Assembly: GCA_019188255.1 (NCBI GenBank)
Contig: JAETXT010000009.1
Span: forward strand, 496,001-560,000
Reading direction: 5' to 3'
DNA length: 64,000 nt
Source: Verticillium longisporum
Taxonomy: Eukaryota; Ascomycota; Sordariomycetes; Glomerellales; Plectosphaerellaceae
The position numbers and the translations under genes were made by a program. Of this stretch, positions 43,134 to 53,136 are shown one piece after another. Below the pieces are notes generated by a model. The model saw nothing but the letters and a program-made list of their open reading frames with translations, was not told the origin of the DNA and searched no databases. Position 1 is the stretch's first letter, and the number at the start of each line of letters is the position of its first letter.

Positions 43134-44196
43134 GATGAATACAAGATGGTATAGAACGATGGAAGGAAATAAGGTCCTTTATAGTGGGTCGGTATATGTC
43201 TCACTCTCGGGTAGATACAGATGAAAGATAACTGTACAAAATAGCAGACAGAATCATTCGTCTCGAGTAGCAGGTTCATCGCTCAAAATTGACCCTGACG
43301 TCGGTGTCATGTCACCCTGCGTCCGACGAGTCGGAATGCCGAAGCCGCGAGCGCCGCGGACATGAGAAACACCGCCGTATTTCAGTCGCCTTGTGAGTAA
43401 GCACGGCGATAGGGGATTGGTGATGACCCACTCCGGCTCTCGAGCGCCGGGGGGCGGGGGCGGGGCGATCGGCCGGTTGCCCTCCGCTTTGCGAAGGAGG
43501 GTCGAATAACGAACTGTTAGTACGTAAAGTACCCGGGATAGGTATAGGAATGGCAACTAGCTGCCTCTCGACCGTGGCTTCCGTTATGCAACTCGCCAAA
43601 GTCCCAACGGAAGCTTCTTCATCAGTACTGCTCTTCTTCCTGCAGTTTTTGCCGTTTTCATACGATAGAAGGTGTCGGAGTCAGCATCAGTAAGCTCTGT
43701 CGACAATTTAGGACATACAAACACTTCACGCTTGACGTGGTAGGTATCTCATCCAGCCCTATGAAAGACATTGTGACGCGTGTACGATAAGTCCAGGTGG
43801 CAGCGTTCCAGCATATCCATGATGCAGAGGTGTTATCAGTTGGTTTGTTTCAGGTTGGCGTGGCGTAAGCAGCACTCTCTAAGAAACTCTCACTACCATA
43901 CGCCTGGCATCACGGACCTGAACACCGCTGCATTTCGAAGATCGAAGATCACAACTAGTATAAAGCTGAAGGCGTAGTATTCTTAGACACGCAGCCCGTT
44001 GATTCATATCAGTCAAACGTCGAACAACGACCTGTACCTTCTTGTCTAAAACTGGCCAAGACTCGTGTTCACTTAACAAGGTCTGGCTCGCATTGCGCGT
44101 TGACCATGACAATTCCCGAAACTCGGATTTGCCTTACCAAGTCTGTCGAAATCAAATCCTGCCATTTTCAATGAAGTTCACCAGAAATTGCTTCAA
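43134..44196. other. Gene-free stretch
   Basis: About 1.1 kb between the NmrA-like promoter and the SDR 3' end. No gene, RNA or repeat recognised. Confidence 0.45.
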
Positions 44197-45036
44197 CTAC
44201 ACCGATGTTGATTCGCTCAATTCCTTCCACCGAGCATCAGACTCAGCTTGCTGCTGACTGAAATGCTGTCCGTAGTTCACCGCGTCCTTCCCCAAGAGCA
44301 CCCGCACAGGCGGGTCATCGGCCTTGTACAGAGTCTCGATGGCGTTGCCAATTTTGGCAATGTCCGATCCTCCGGACGCCGCCACCCCGCCGCTGTCCAG
44401 GTTGCCGACATGCCCTGCAATCGAACCCACAGTCTCGCGGTACGCCTCATCAATATCGTGCAGCTTCATGGACGAGCCCATCCAATCCGTCTGCATGGCG
44501 CCGGGCTCGAGGGAGGTGACCTTGATGTTAAAGGGCGCGACCTCGGCAGCGAGCGAGACGGAGAAGCCGCTCACGGCAGACTTGGAGGCCTGGTACGCCG
44601 ACAACCCGGGCGTGCCTCCTTGGCTGGCGATCGAGGACACCTGGAAAATGTGCCCGGCGCGACGGGCCCGGAAGTGCGGCAGCACCGCCTTGGTGACGTT
44701 GACGACGCCGAAGAAGTTTGTGTCGACCTGCGCGCGGAAGTCGTCTTCGGCCATGTGCTCGACTGAGGCTATGTTGGCGTAGCCGGCATTGTTGACGAGG
44801 ATGTCGATGTGGTCGAACTTGTCGAGGGCAGCCGAGACGGCTGCGCGCGCGGCCGATGAGTCTGTGACGTCGAGGGGGTACAAGAGCAGCGTGTCGGGAT
44901 ACTGCGCTTGGAGAGGCTCGAGGGCTTTTGGGTTGCGAGCCGTGGCGACGACCTTGTCGCCTTGTGTAAGTGCGTGGTCGACGAGGGCTCGACCGAGTCC
45001 GCGGGAGGTGCCTGTGATGAACCAGACTTTAGACAT
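44197..45036 (-). CDS. Classical short-chain dehydrogenase/reductase
   Basis: Single exon, 279 residues, full family length. The cofactor motif TGTSRGLGRAL is at residues 8-18, a Val-Ala-Thr-Ala-Arg segment with Arg (NADPH-type) follows the second strand, DVTDSS marks the adenine pocket, ILVNNAGYAN stabilises the sheet, and the catalytic set is Ser of QVSSIAS with YQASK. It continues with LEPGAMQTDWMG. The protein belongs to the oxidoreductase group common in fungal secondary metabolism and detoxification; the substrate is unknown. It faces the same way as the NmrA-like gene about 1.1 kb away, which is suggestive but not proof of a shared role. Confidence 0.92.
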   Translation of the reverse strand: MSKVWFITGTSRGLGRALVDHALTQGDKVVATARNPKALEPLQAQYPDTLLLYPLDVTDSSAARAAVSAALDKFDHIDILVNNAGYANIASVEHMAEDDFRAQVDTNFFGVVNVTKAVLPHFRARRAGHIFQVSSIASQGGTPGLSAYQASKSAVSGFSVSLAAEVAPFNIKVTSLEPGAMQTDWMGSSMKLHDIDEAYRETVGSIAGHVGNLDSGGVAASGGSDIAKIGNAIETLYKADDPPVRVLLGKDAVNYGQHFSQQQAESDARWKELSESTSV

Positions 45037-46533
45037 TGTGAAGTAGAGGGATGTCGTATCTATGTAGTTGTGTTTAGATGAATCGAGGATGCTATCGAAT
45101 TCATGTAGAGATACTTTGGATTCCGTGTCAGACGTTTTATACTCGATCCCATCATATCATTGTTCAGCGCCCAATGCAGGTCGCCGGATTTACCGGACTG
45201 TCGGCACTCAGGGCACTGACTCGCGCAGACATGCATGAAGAGGGCGAACTCGTCCATCCATGTTAGAATAACCTTTGGCGATGGAGTGATGGCGCCCGAC
45301 TTATCTGGGACTCACAGCAGGAACAAGAAGACAGTTGATTGGCAGTACAAGCCCGGCAGTTGCATGAGAGCTCACGCCAGGTAGGCTACCCGCACGACAC
45401 TGCGGTGCAGAGGTGGCGGGCCCGGAGAGAGTGCGCACCCGTAGTAGATGCCGAGCTGTGATGGAGTTGTATTTTCGGCAGGGCTACGCAACGAGTGCGT
45501 CGTCGTGGTCAGCGAAGAGCACACGTGGCTGCCAAAGAAGAGATATGATCGACCGGCGCTCTCGGGTGTTGAGCAGCAGTGGACCACGCAGCTTGATGTA
45601 GGCAGCGATGATTTGTTGTTTATCTCTGCATCTTGGTTTGTCCTCGAGTCGAATATCAAGGCCATTGCACACTTTGCCTTTCCCATCTTATGATATTTCC
45701 CCTTCCCCAGAGTATGCTTGACTACATTTCAACTGCCTGCCATGCCATTCAGAAAACCTCCGCTCCATCGCTGACTGCAAGAGCAAGAAGTGGCTCAGCT
45801 GCCCTTAGGGCAGTACCTTTTCGTGGAACCTCGATCGTTTTAATAGTTCGGCAGTCGCAGACATTGTGGACGGCGTCCACCCATTGGCCCACGTATTGTA
45901 GGGGAAGTCTGGTCGAGGCACCGGCTATAACAGGAGATAGCGCACCTCAGGGTGCTTTCTTGTGGTCCAAGTGATTAGGTTCAATGACACGACGATCAGT
46001 CATCACGAAGGTTCGACAGTAGCACGCTGATGCGGCATGTGAATGGGTCAAGTTAGACCGGCCGGCCGTCGTAGGCTGTGAGCAGGGCCAGGGCCGCTTG
46101 ATGTCATCAATAACCCATGCCGCCAGCCACAGGGATTGTTATTTCTGTAACAGATAGAAGAAGCTTTTCTCAAACTCCCTCAACGTTGTTGATTGGGGTG
46201 ACTTTCCACTTTAGGCAATTAAGTCATCACGAATATCGGGGTTCGCCTCGGATCATGCATGACCCGAATATGCAATTCATCGAGCTGCACCCCGCCCCCA
46301 CCTTTCCTTCCCACCTTGACGCTCAGGTCCGGGCGATCTCTGTGCCTGCCCCAAACATCATCACTTCCCCTCATTGCCTGATCACCTGCTGCTCCATCGT
46401 GACACTCGGTTGAGCGTCCCTCTGCGTCGTTTGCCTCTCTCACCTTCTCTTGACTGGGCAAAAATCTTGACTGGGGAAAAAATAACTAGATAGCCCCCAA
46501 AGACTCCATCCAGCCCGTCGGCTCCCACAGCTC
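45037..46533. other. Promoter region between divergent SDR and AMMECR1 genes
   Basis: About 1.5 kb. A TATA box for the SDR is listed separately. The end near 46534 is the AMMECR1 leader. No other gene seen. Confidence 0.45.
45135..45141 (-). promoter_or_regulatory. TATA box of the SDR gene
   Basis: TATAAAA on the minus strand, about 100 bp upstream of the SDR start codon, in the usual fungal position. Confidence 0.5.
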
Positions 46534-47328
46534 ATGGCTTCCATCGAACACTGTCTCTATTGCTTCGAGGCCCTCGCTTCGCACCTCGAGCGCCGCAAGG
46601 GCCGCTCCCTTCAAGAGATCCAGCAGTCCTGGGCCGAGTACGCCAAGTCGCAGCCCGAGACGAGCGGCAAGAAGCAGATCCCCGCCTTCCAGCGTCTGAC
46701 CGAGCCGTCAAGCGACGCGGGCTCCGCCTCGTCCGGCTCGTCGAGCAGCGCGTCCCTGTCCGCCGACACGCCGGCCACCTCGACGGCCTCGCTGCCGTCC
46801 CTCGTGACCGAGTCGCCGCTCTTCGTGACCTGGAACACCGTCGCCGGCCGGTCGCGCCACCGCTCGATGCGCGGCTGCATCGGCACCTTTGAGGCGCAGG
46901 ACCTCGACGCCGGCCTGTCCGAGTACGCCCTGACGTCGGCGCTGCACGACACGCGGTTCCCGCCCGTGGCCGCGTCGGAGCTGCCGACGCTCGAGGTCGC
47001 CGTGACGCTGCTGACGGATTTCGAGGACTGCGGGGATGCCATGGACTGGACGCTCGGCGTGCACGGGCTGCGCATCAGCTTCGCGGCCAAGGGGCGCCGC
47101 TACGGCGCTACCTACCTGCCCGACGTGGCCGTCGAGCAGGAGTGGACCAAGGAGGAGACGCTCGTGAGCCTGATGCGCAAGGCCGGCTGGACAGGGCGCA
47201 AGGAGACCTGGCAGGAGGTCGAGCTCAAGGTCGTGCGGTACCAGGGCAAGAAGGAGAGTCTCGAGTATGAAGAGTACAAGAAGTGGCATGGTTTTGCATC
47301 GCGGAGCAAGAAGACGAGGACCGGATAG
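46534..47328 (+). CDS. AMMECR1-domain protein
   Basis: Single exon, 264 residues. Residues about 5-30 (HCLYCFEALASHLERR) and 85-245 form the AMMECR1 domain. The near-invariant hexapeptide appears as MRGCIG within HRSMRGCIGTF, followed by YALTSALHDTRFPP, LPTLEVAVTLLTDFE, GVHGLRISF and ATYLPDVAVEQEW. A Ser/Thr-rich insert of about 45 residues separates the first helix from the core. The family is conserved from archaea to man; its biochemical role is unsettled. The region is very GC-rich and the frame is intact. It converges with the Hce2-like gene. Confidence 0.95.
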   Translation: MASIEHCLYCFEALASHLERRKGRSLQEIQQSWAEYAKSQPETSGKKQIPAFQRLTEPSSDAGSASSGSSSSASLSADTPATSTASLPSLVTESPLFVTWNTVAGRSRHRSMRGCIGTFEAQDLDAGLSEYALTSALHDTRFPPVAASELPTLEVAVTLLTDFEDCGDAMDWTLGVHGLRISFAAKGRRYGATYLPDVAVEQEWTKEETLVSLMRKAGWTGRKETWQEVELKVVRYQGKKESLEYEEYKKWHGFASRSKKTRTG

Positions 47329-47694
47329 ACGGCGCATGCATGACTCTGCCGAACAGACCGGCAGAGATGGTACTGGAGTTTGGGCAGTGCACGACGACAT
47401 TTTACAGTGGTCGAGGGAGGGACGGTTTGGGACGGTGGGTTCATGGGATGAGCAGTTAATGCGATGAGCAGCTAATGCAGGTAATTTGCTTTATTTTATT
47501 TATGCTTGTCATCTTTCGATATTGAGCATTGCAACATTTCGCAATCGCTGGAAATGTGAGCTAGGCCAGCAACATTCCAACATTCCGACCAGAGCTCAAG
47601 GAACAATCTGGCATAATGCCATAGGACTCGTCAGTAGCTGAATTTTCCGTTGACGTCGTACAGCTCGTTTCATCCTCAACTTGCCCTCAAATGC
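47329..47694. other. Convergent 3' region of the AMMECR1 and Hce2-like genes
   Basis: 366 bp with two 3' UTRs; nothing else seen. Confidence 0.5.
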
Positions 47695-48585
47695 TCAAAG
47701 CAACACCGCCAGCGATGCCAGCATCGCAGCAACACCCCAACGGCCCATCTTCATCGCGCATCCCGCGCCCGGCACGTCAACAGGCACGTCCACATGCCCA
47801 ACATCCCACTCCTGTCCAGCAGCATAGATGCCCCAAACCAGCTCCTGCTTCCCGCCGCTGTCGAGCTCAGACTTGGTCTTGCCGCTGGCGCCAACAAGCC
47901 CGCCGGGAACCCACGACCCATCCACGGCCGTCGCGCCGCCCGCAGGCGACGAGAAGTTCCGGACGGCCTCCTCGAGAAACTCGGCAGCATCGATGGCACC
48001 GATCACCTCGTGGAAGTTTAGCAGCGTCGTAGGCCTGACGCCGAAGATGCAGCTTCCTTCCGTGGCGATGCCGACGAGGGCCGTCGTGTCTGTGAATCCG
48101 CGGGCGACAAAGTACCCTTTTTCTTCACGCAGGGCGGATGCCAGGGCGAGACAATCGGCTGCGAACGGGGAGAGGCTTGACGTGTGCGAGACGAAGGAGG
48201 AAGGTCCGCAAATGTTCTTGCGGTGGCTGTCTTCGTGCCAGGAGATGGGAGTTGTGGGATCGACATCTGCTGCTTGACGGGGGACGGCTGTGAACAGGGG
48301 CGTGGGGGTCACGGTTGCGCCTTGCGACGTGGGAATCGTTTGCGTCATAAAGGTCGTCATCTTGCTGGTTGTGGGATGTATGGGATAAGGCAGGATGGTG
48401 AACCCCCGTGCCTGAATCGGAGTGGTTGTCGTGTGCTTGGGGTAGGGCCAAATGGCAAATACCTGCGTAGGGACAGGGGCGAGGCTGGTGAGGTTGAGGA
48501 AGCCGGGGATAACAAAACCTTGAGTTTGAGGAAAGAGCGCGAGGATGGCGACCAGCGTCATGAGAGGAGACATGATGTTCAACAT
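47695..48585 (-). CDS. Secreted Hce2 (Ecp2-like) effector-domain protein, probably GPI-anchored
   Basis: Single exon, 296 residues from ATG 48585 (MLNIMSPLMTLVAILALFPQ is a signal peptide); an earlier in-frame Met at 48690 would bury the signal sequence and was rejected. After a Thr/Pro-rich linker of about 100 residues comes the Hce2 domain: HRKNICGPSSFVSHTSSLSP, ADCLALASALREE, EGSCIFGVRP, EVIGAIDAAEFLEEAV and VGASGKTKSELDSGG then WGIY. Hce2 proteins are homologues of the secreted Ecp2 effector of plant pathogens and also occur in non-pathogens. Three domain cysteines are kept, but the position usually holding the fourth (after GAxG) is Ser here. The C-terminus (CAMKMGRW then AAMLASLAVLL) looks like a GPI signal, unlike typical free effectors. 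Confidence 0.75.
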   Translation of the reverse strand: MLNIMSPLMTLVAILALFPQTQGFVIPGFLNLTSLAPVPTQVFAIWPYPKHTTTTPIQARGFTILPYPIHPTTSKMTTFMTQTIPTSQGATVTPTPLFTAVPRQAADVDPTTPISWHEDSHRKNICGPSSFVSHTSSLSPFAADCLALASALREEKGYFVARGFTDTTALVGIATEGSCIFGVRPTTLLNFHEVIGAIDAAEFLEEAVRNFSSPAGGATAVDGSWVPGGLVGASGKTKSELDSGGKQELVWGIYAAGQEWDVGHVDVPVDVPGAGCAMKMGRWGVAAMLASLAVLL

Positions 48586-49122
48586 CTTGGGAGTAGTCAG
48601 ACCTGCCGAATATGTTAGTTTGGGGGGGAGTGGCACGTACTTGCTTGCGTGGTTGCTCTGGGTAGGGGTAGTCTGATAAGTGAGAAGCATGTTGCAGAAG
48701 GGGACTAAGGGAAGACCTGAGCAGTTGACTCTTTATACACTCTCAAAATATCGCGATTCCATCGTCAATGTTGTCGGCCAGGGAGAACTGATCTTAACAA
48801 CTGGTATGCCATTGGCGCTGTTCAGCGTGTCAGCAGTGCTGGCATCTACACACATGCTTCGCATAACAGCAGTGCTGGTGCCAACTGCTCTGGTGCTGCG
48901 GGCGCCTTGTGTTTGAGGACAAAGCCATCGATTTTGCGGGACAGCCAAGCACCAAACAACCAAGGATGGTGTGTATGCCACAGCGAGTCTTCACCGAGCC
49001 AATATTGCAATCAACTTGTCAAGTCCATGATCACAGCCAAACGTAGCATGCGACTGCAGGGTATCGTTGATTCAAATTATACATTCTACAACAGGGACAG
49101 CGAGTCAACATGCTTGACCCAA
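48586..49122. other. Spacer with the Hce2-like gene promoter
   Basis: 537 bp. A TATAAA on the minus strand (48732..48737) lies about 150 bp before the Hce2-like ATG. Also holds the FHA gene 3' UTR. No gene seen. Confidence 0.45.
48732..48737 (-). promoter_or_regulatory. TATA box of the Hce2-like gene
   Basis: TATAAA on the minus strand, about 150 bp upstream of the start codon; typical for a regulated fungal gene. Confidence 0.45.
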
Positions 49123-50067
49123 TCACTTCGGCGCCAGCATGATCACGTACTCCCTCGTGCTGTGCCCAAACTTGACCATGTCCTTGTGCCTCAGCTCAAC
49201 GTACCGGCTCTCGGCGACCTTCTTCCCATTGAGCTCCGTGCCATTGGCACTCTCGAGATCGATCAAGTACGGCTTGACCTTGCCTATGCGGTCTCCAAAC
49301 TCGTTCCTCTTCTCGACAAAGCGAAACTGAATAGCAGCATGCTGCTTGCTGACGCTCGGATGCTCGGCCGCCAGGTCCACAACCGCCATCTCCCGGCCGA
49401 CGAGCCAGCAGCTCCGCGCGCCGAGGCCGATCGTATCGAGCACGTCCTGGCCCTTGAAGACGAACAGCTTCCAGTCGTCCTTGGCCGGCGGCTTGCGCGC
49501 CTCGGGCGGCTCGTGGTACTTGAGCACAATCGACGTCCCGTCCGCCTGCTGCACCGAGTTGGACGCCGCCGCCAGCGCGCCGCTGTTGCCAAAGTTGGGC
49601 TGCTCCTTGGGCGTCGGCGCCTCCTCGCCCGTCGTCACGGCGAACGAGTCGGTCTGCGACGGCAGGGGGCCCTGGCGGCGCAGCGGTTCGGGCGACGGCG
49701 AGGGCTCGGAGCGGCGCTTCGTGTGGCGGTCAAATTCGCTCTTGGTCTTGCTGGCGGCTGCGTCGCCTGGGGATCTGCGTCTCCGGTGTCGGTCGCCGCG
49801 GTCTGCGTCTCTGTCGCGCCGCCTGGCGCTGTCGTCGTCGCGATGGCGGTCGCGGTGGCGGCGTGACGCGTCGGGCGTGTGTGAGCGGCGTCTTTCTTTC
49901 CTCCTCGGTTCTCTCGATCGCGAGCGATCCCTGCGCCGGTCCGAGTCGCGGTCTCTGCTTCGCCTGCGGTGCGCGTCTCGGTCTGATTTTCGCGGCCGGT
50001 CGTCGCCCTCGTCGCGGTGGCGACTGCTCCTTGCGGGGCGCTCGCGGGAGCCTTCGTCGGAGCCCAT
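49123..50067 (-). CDS. PML1: FHA-domain splicing protein of the Pml1/SNIP1 type
   Basis: Single exon, 314 residues from MGSDEGSRERPARSS. The first 125 residues are an RS/RD-rich domain (RRRSRDRDSDRRRDRSRSRE). The FHA domain spans about 190-310: WKLFVFKGQDVLDTIGL, CWLVGREMAVVDL with GRE, HPSVSKQHAAIQFRF with the SxxH phosphothreonine pocket, then ESANGTELNGKKVAES and YVIMLAPK. This layout is that of SNIP1/Pml1, the FHA subunit of the RES complex, which helps pre-mRNA retention and splicing. The open frame continues 67 codons upstream, but those residues look like translated leader, and 50067 has the family's usual start. Confidence 0.9.
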   Translation of the reverse strand: MGSDEGSRERPARSSRHRDEGDDRPRKSDRDAHRRRSRDRDSDRRRDRSRSREPRRKERRRSHTPDASRRHRDRHRDDDSARRRDRDADRGDRHRRRRSPGDAAASKTKSEFDRHTKRRSEPSPSPEPLRRQGPLPSQTDSFAVTTGEEAPTPKEQPNFGNSGALAAASNSVQQADGTSIVLKYHEPPEARKPPAKDDWKLFVFKGQDVLDTIGLGARSCWLVGREMAVVDLAAEHPSVSKQHAAIQFRFVEKRNEFGDRIGKVKPYLIDLESANGTELNGKKVAESRYVELRHKDMVKFGHSTREYVIMLAPK

Positions 50068-51619
50068 TGCTGTGCGGTCGTGGGGGCGGTGATATGGAAA
50101 TGCGCCCAGCAAATTGGGGTTGTCGATTGGCAGGGTAGAAATGGTGTCTGATGTTGAGGTAGGACGCCGAATGCAGGAGCAGGGGTCCAAAGTGGTGACC
50201 CACACGGGACCGACGTCACTCGAAAACACCAAGAATGCAGACCACAAACATGTCGAGATGTTTTGCATTAGCGGTGCAAAACATAAAGAAAAGTGCTAAA
50301 ATTATATGGAATCAAAAGAACCGATTGAGAAAAAGACAGTCAGACGCATTCGATACATTGCATGGTGCATGGCAAAAAAGCAAAAGAGTTCGATGCCGCG
50401 GAGGACATCTACTTCTCTCAGGATTCGAACCTGCCCTCTTCTTTTTTGCCATAAGTAGTTTGTTGCCGGGGTCCCATATATGTTGCCTGCAGTTTGGATG
50501 CTCTTAAAGCCTTACCGCTCGGCCATGTGGCCATCCTCGCGGTTCCGGCGGTGGGAAGACACTGGTTGGAGGCCTATTAAGGTTGTTGCCTTGGGGGCCA
50601 ACAGGGTGCAGCATTCACCAGGCAACACTGGTGAGGCCACGTTCGCTGGACCGTGTTGTGTCCTGGCCAGGCTTCCTCATGGACGTGGCCACGGCCGAGC
50701 GATATACTTGACCTCGGTTGCCCAGCGATGCCCTTGTTGCGACAAGTCGAGTATGTCGTCACGAAACACAAGCTGGATTATGGAAATGCCGTACGCATGT
50801 TACCTCCTGATTTATAGCTCGAACATCACACGTTGGGCTCAGTGTGTATCTGCCGAAGGCACCCAGGGCGCCTCGATTTGAATGAACACTACAGAGAAGA
50901 CCATCCACAGGGAAGGCCGTGTCCTGAGAAACGAACTTGAAAGCACTTCCTGTCATATTTCAGCTTGCTGTTACCAGTTTAATCATAAAGAGTCAATCCA
51001 GCGTGATGAACAAGGCATGACACCTGCTGTATCGTTTCCCAACGTGCAAACAGCCTCTTACTGGTCACACGAGTGAACCACTTCAGCATTCCACGACGTT
51101 AGACATTGGTTGTCTCACTAGAAACAAGCTTACGAGCTTTCGGCGCCATGGATCTGCTTGACGGAGAGAGCATGTCAATCACAACAGGGGCTTCGATGAC
51201 TTTGCATCTGCCACGAACAGTAAAGGGGTTGTGCACCATATCTGTGTCACTGAAGGCTATGCTGTTGTGGTTCTTCACTTCGATGATTGAGTACAGACCG
51301 GTTGTCAGTTTTACCGTTTGCGTCTCACCCTGGCCGTTGTTCACCCACTGCTCCTGACGAAGTAGGACCCCATGGATCAAGAACAGGACGGCTAACCTGG
51401 CATGGCATGGCCCAGACCATTCTTAGCAGCCGCTTGAAGCATGACATGAGCATGGCGCGAACACTATTCGTGTTTGGGCAACACGGTCTGACGAGACCCA
51501 GAAAGATAACGCGGCCAACTTGCCAGAACCCCAAAGTCGGACGACTACTCTCTGCACCAGAACAGAAATCACCACTGATATGCACATACTGAGCAAGCAT
51601 CTTCGACACATGTATTGAA
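50068..51619. other. Spacer with a tRNA-like Pol III element
   Basis: About 1.5 kb. The FHA promoter is at the left. A tRNA-like element at about 50370-50525 is described separately. From 50530 to 51600 no gene is seen. Confidence 0.45.
50370..50525 (-). ncRNA. tRNA-derived Pol III-type element (Leu-like A and B boxes), not a normal tRNA
   Basis: On the minus strand a consensus A box TGGCCGAGCGG (50515..50525) is followed 84 bp later by a perfect B box GGTTCGAATCC (50421..50431), then by CTCTTTTGCTTTTTTG (about 50373-50388), which would stop Pol III. The D-arm half resembles leucine tRNA, but I could not pair an acceptor stem or find a proper anticodon arm. It may be a decayed tRNA-Leu, a SINE-like relic or a Pol III ncRNA. 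Confidence 0.4.
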
Positions 51620-52799
51620 CTACCACCTGCCCGGCGCTGATGTCACATTCGTCGAGTACGTCCTACTCGTCACAGTGGCCTGTGACCGCTCCTTCTCCAA
51701 CTTGGCGAGCCCTATCCTGTCCGTGACAGGCGTCGCGTTGATAATGTTGTCAAAGTCGTCGTCGTCCTCGCCATTGTCGCTGTCCGGCTCAACATCTGAA
51801 TCGGGTTTCAGCTGCTGCGGCCTCGCAATCGTTTCCGGTTTCTTCTTTTCGGATGCCTGGGGATTGGCGAATGTTTTGGAGGCGAGCACCTTGCGCCGAA
51901 TCTCCTCCATGACTGCATCTTCGTCGCTGTCGTCTGACAAGGCGTAGGGATCCCTCTCTTCCTCGTCGTCGTCCTCATCGTCGTCTTCCTGATTTGCCTT
52001 GTTCTTCTTCGCAGGTTTTGTCGCGCCATTGTTGCCCAGATATATGCCATCCACACTCTCGTCATCGTCGCCGTCCTCATCCTCGTCATCCGAAGGAATG
52101 AGCGCCCGACGGTTGACGTTGCCACCGGCCCAGATATCGTCCCCCTCCTCACGGCTGTCGGCGTACTCCTTCTCCAGCCTCGCCATCCAGTCGTCCTCCA
52201 CCTGCTTCATGGCACGCTCGTCCTCGCAGGCAGCATACCTTTTCAGCAGACTGCCGTTGATCTCCAGAAAGGAGGCGCCGTAGGAGAAGGGCGCGAGGAC
52301 CTGCTCGGCCCAGTCGGGCTTGCCGCAGATGTAAAAGGCAGCGGCCAGGGCCTCGGCGCAGTTGAGACGCCACGGCTTGCCGTAGTTGACCGTGTTGGCG
52401 GCGACGAGGTAGGGCAGCAGGCGCTCGCACTTGCCGCCGACCTTGCTCCACTGGACCTCCTGGGTGCGGGCCCAGCTGCACTCGACGACGGCGGCGCCGT
52501 AGGCGTGCAGCAGCTCGCCGTCCTTGGGGGAGACGACCTGCTTGCCGTTGGGCGTGATGATGACGCCGTTGAAGCGCTGGCCGAGGTGCAGGTCGCGCAT
52601 GAGGCCCTGGCGCATGAGGCGCTTGCCGGAGCAGCGTTTCGGGTCGCAGTGGCCGAGGTCCCAGCAGGCGGCTTTGAAGGTCGGGCGCGCGCGTGTCGAG
52701 CCGTCGTCTTCGCCGTCGAGGTTGTCGCCGCGGGGTCGGTTTCGGGGGTCCGTGGGGGCGGCCGCGCGAGGAGAACTTGTCCTTCTTGTGGCGGACCAT
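51620..52799 (-). CDS. TSR3: Tsr3, 18S rRNA aminocarboxypropyltransferase, one frameshift in the consensus
   Basis: Single exon, about 393 residues. It starts MVRHKKDKFSSRG (ATG at 52799). The catalytic core then runs ACWDLGHCDPKRCSGKRLMR, FNGVIITPNGKQVVSPKD, YGAAVVECSWARTQEVQW, GGKCERLLPYLVAANTVNYG, WRLNCAEALAAAFYICGK and APFSYGASFLEIN. Tsr3 adds the aminocarboxypropyl group of the m1acp3-psi hypermodified base of 18S rRNA, using SAM, late in 40S maturation. The second half is a highly acidic tail (DDDEDDDEEERDP). The start codon and the core are in different frames, so one base is extra (or two missing) between about 52690 and 52790; a C5 run at 52754..52758 is the likeliest spot. Confidence 0.9.
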
Positions 52800-52815
52800 G
52801 GTGGCGTGGTCAGTG

Positions 52816-52885
52816 GACGAGAGGTCGAGGACGAGAGGTCGAGGACGAGAGGTCGAGGTCGAGAGGTCGAGGTCGAGAGGTCGAG
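52816..52885. repeat. 14-bp tandem repeat, 5 copies
   Basis: Unit GACGAGAGGTCGAG (three copies) and GTCGAGAGGTCGAG (two copies), 17 bp upstream of the Tsr3 ATG, so inside its leader. Confidence 0.9.
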
Positions 52886-53097
52886 AGGAGTCCAAGTCAG
52901 CGTGGAAAGCGAAAGTTGGGGCAAGGGTGAGGTTGGGGTCGGAAATCGAGATGATCTGAAAAGGCAACAGAGTCAGTCTGAAATTTAGGCTCTCGATGAA
53001 GTAACTTGGAGTGGCGGGGTAGTGAATGCCCCTCCAGGGTTCGAGGCCTCGCCGCTTTAGATGGCGCTCATGGCAGCCTTCCCAAGCACCTGCAGCC

Positions 53098-53136
53098 TAC
53101 CTAGGTACCTTAGGTTAAGGTAGGTACCTTAGGTAG
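53098..53136. promoter_or_regulatory. Double TAGGTACCTTAGGT motif between divergent Tsr3 and GGA genes
   Basis: Two copies of TAGGTACCTTAGGT in 39 bp, about 300 bp upstream of Tsr3 and 455 bp upstream of GGA. Each core is palindromic (AGGTACCT). It is the densest example of the motif in the window. Confidence 0.45.

Noticed and set aside
22618..45036. One large secondary-metabolite cluster
   Set aside because: No PKS, NRPS, terpene cyclase, P450 or transporter is visible; enzymes are spread over 22 kb with unrelated genes between.
48588..48690. Earlier start for the Hce2-like protein
   Set aside because: Would place 35 hydrophilic residues ahead of the signal peptide.
50068..50268. N-terminal extension of the FHA protein
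   Set aside because: Composition unlike the RS-rich domain and the family start is at 50067.
50421..50525. Functional tRNA-Leu
   Set aside because: A and B boxes are fine but no acceptor or anticodon stem pairs; kept only as a tRNA-like element.
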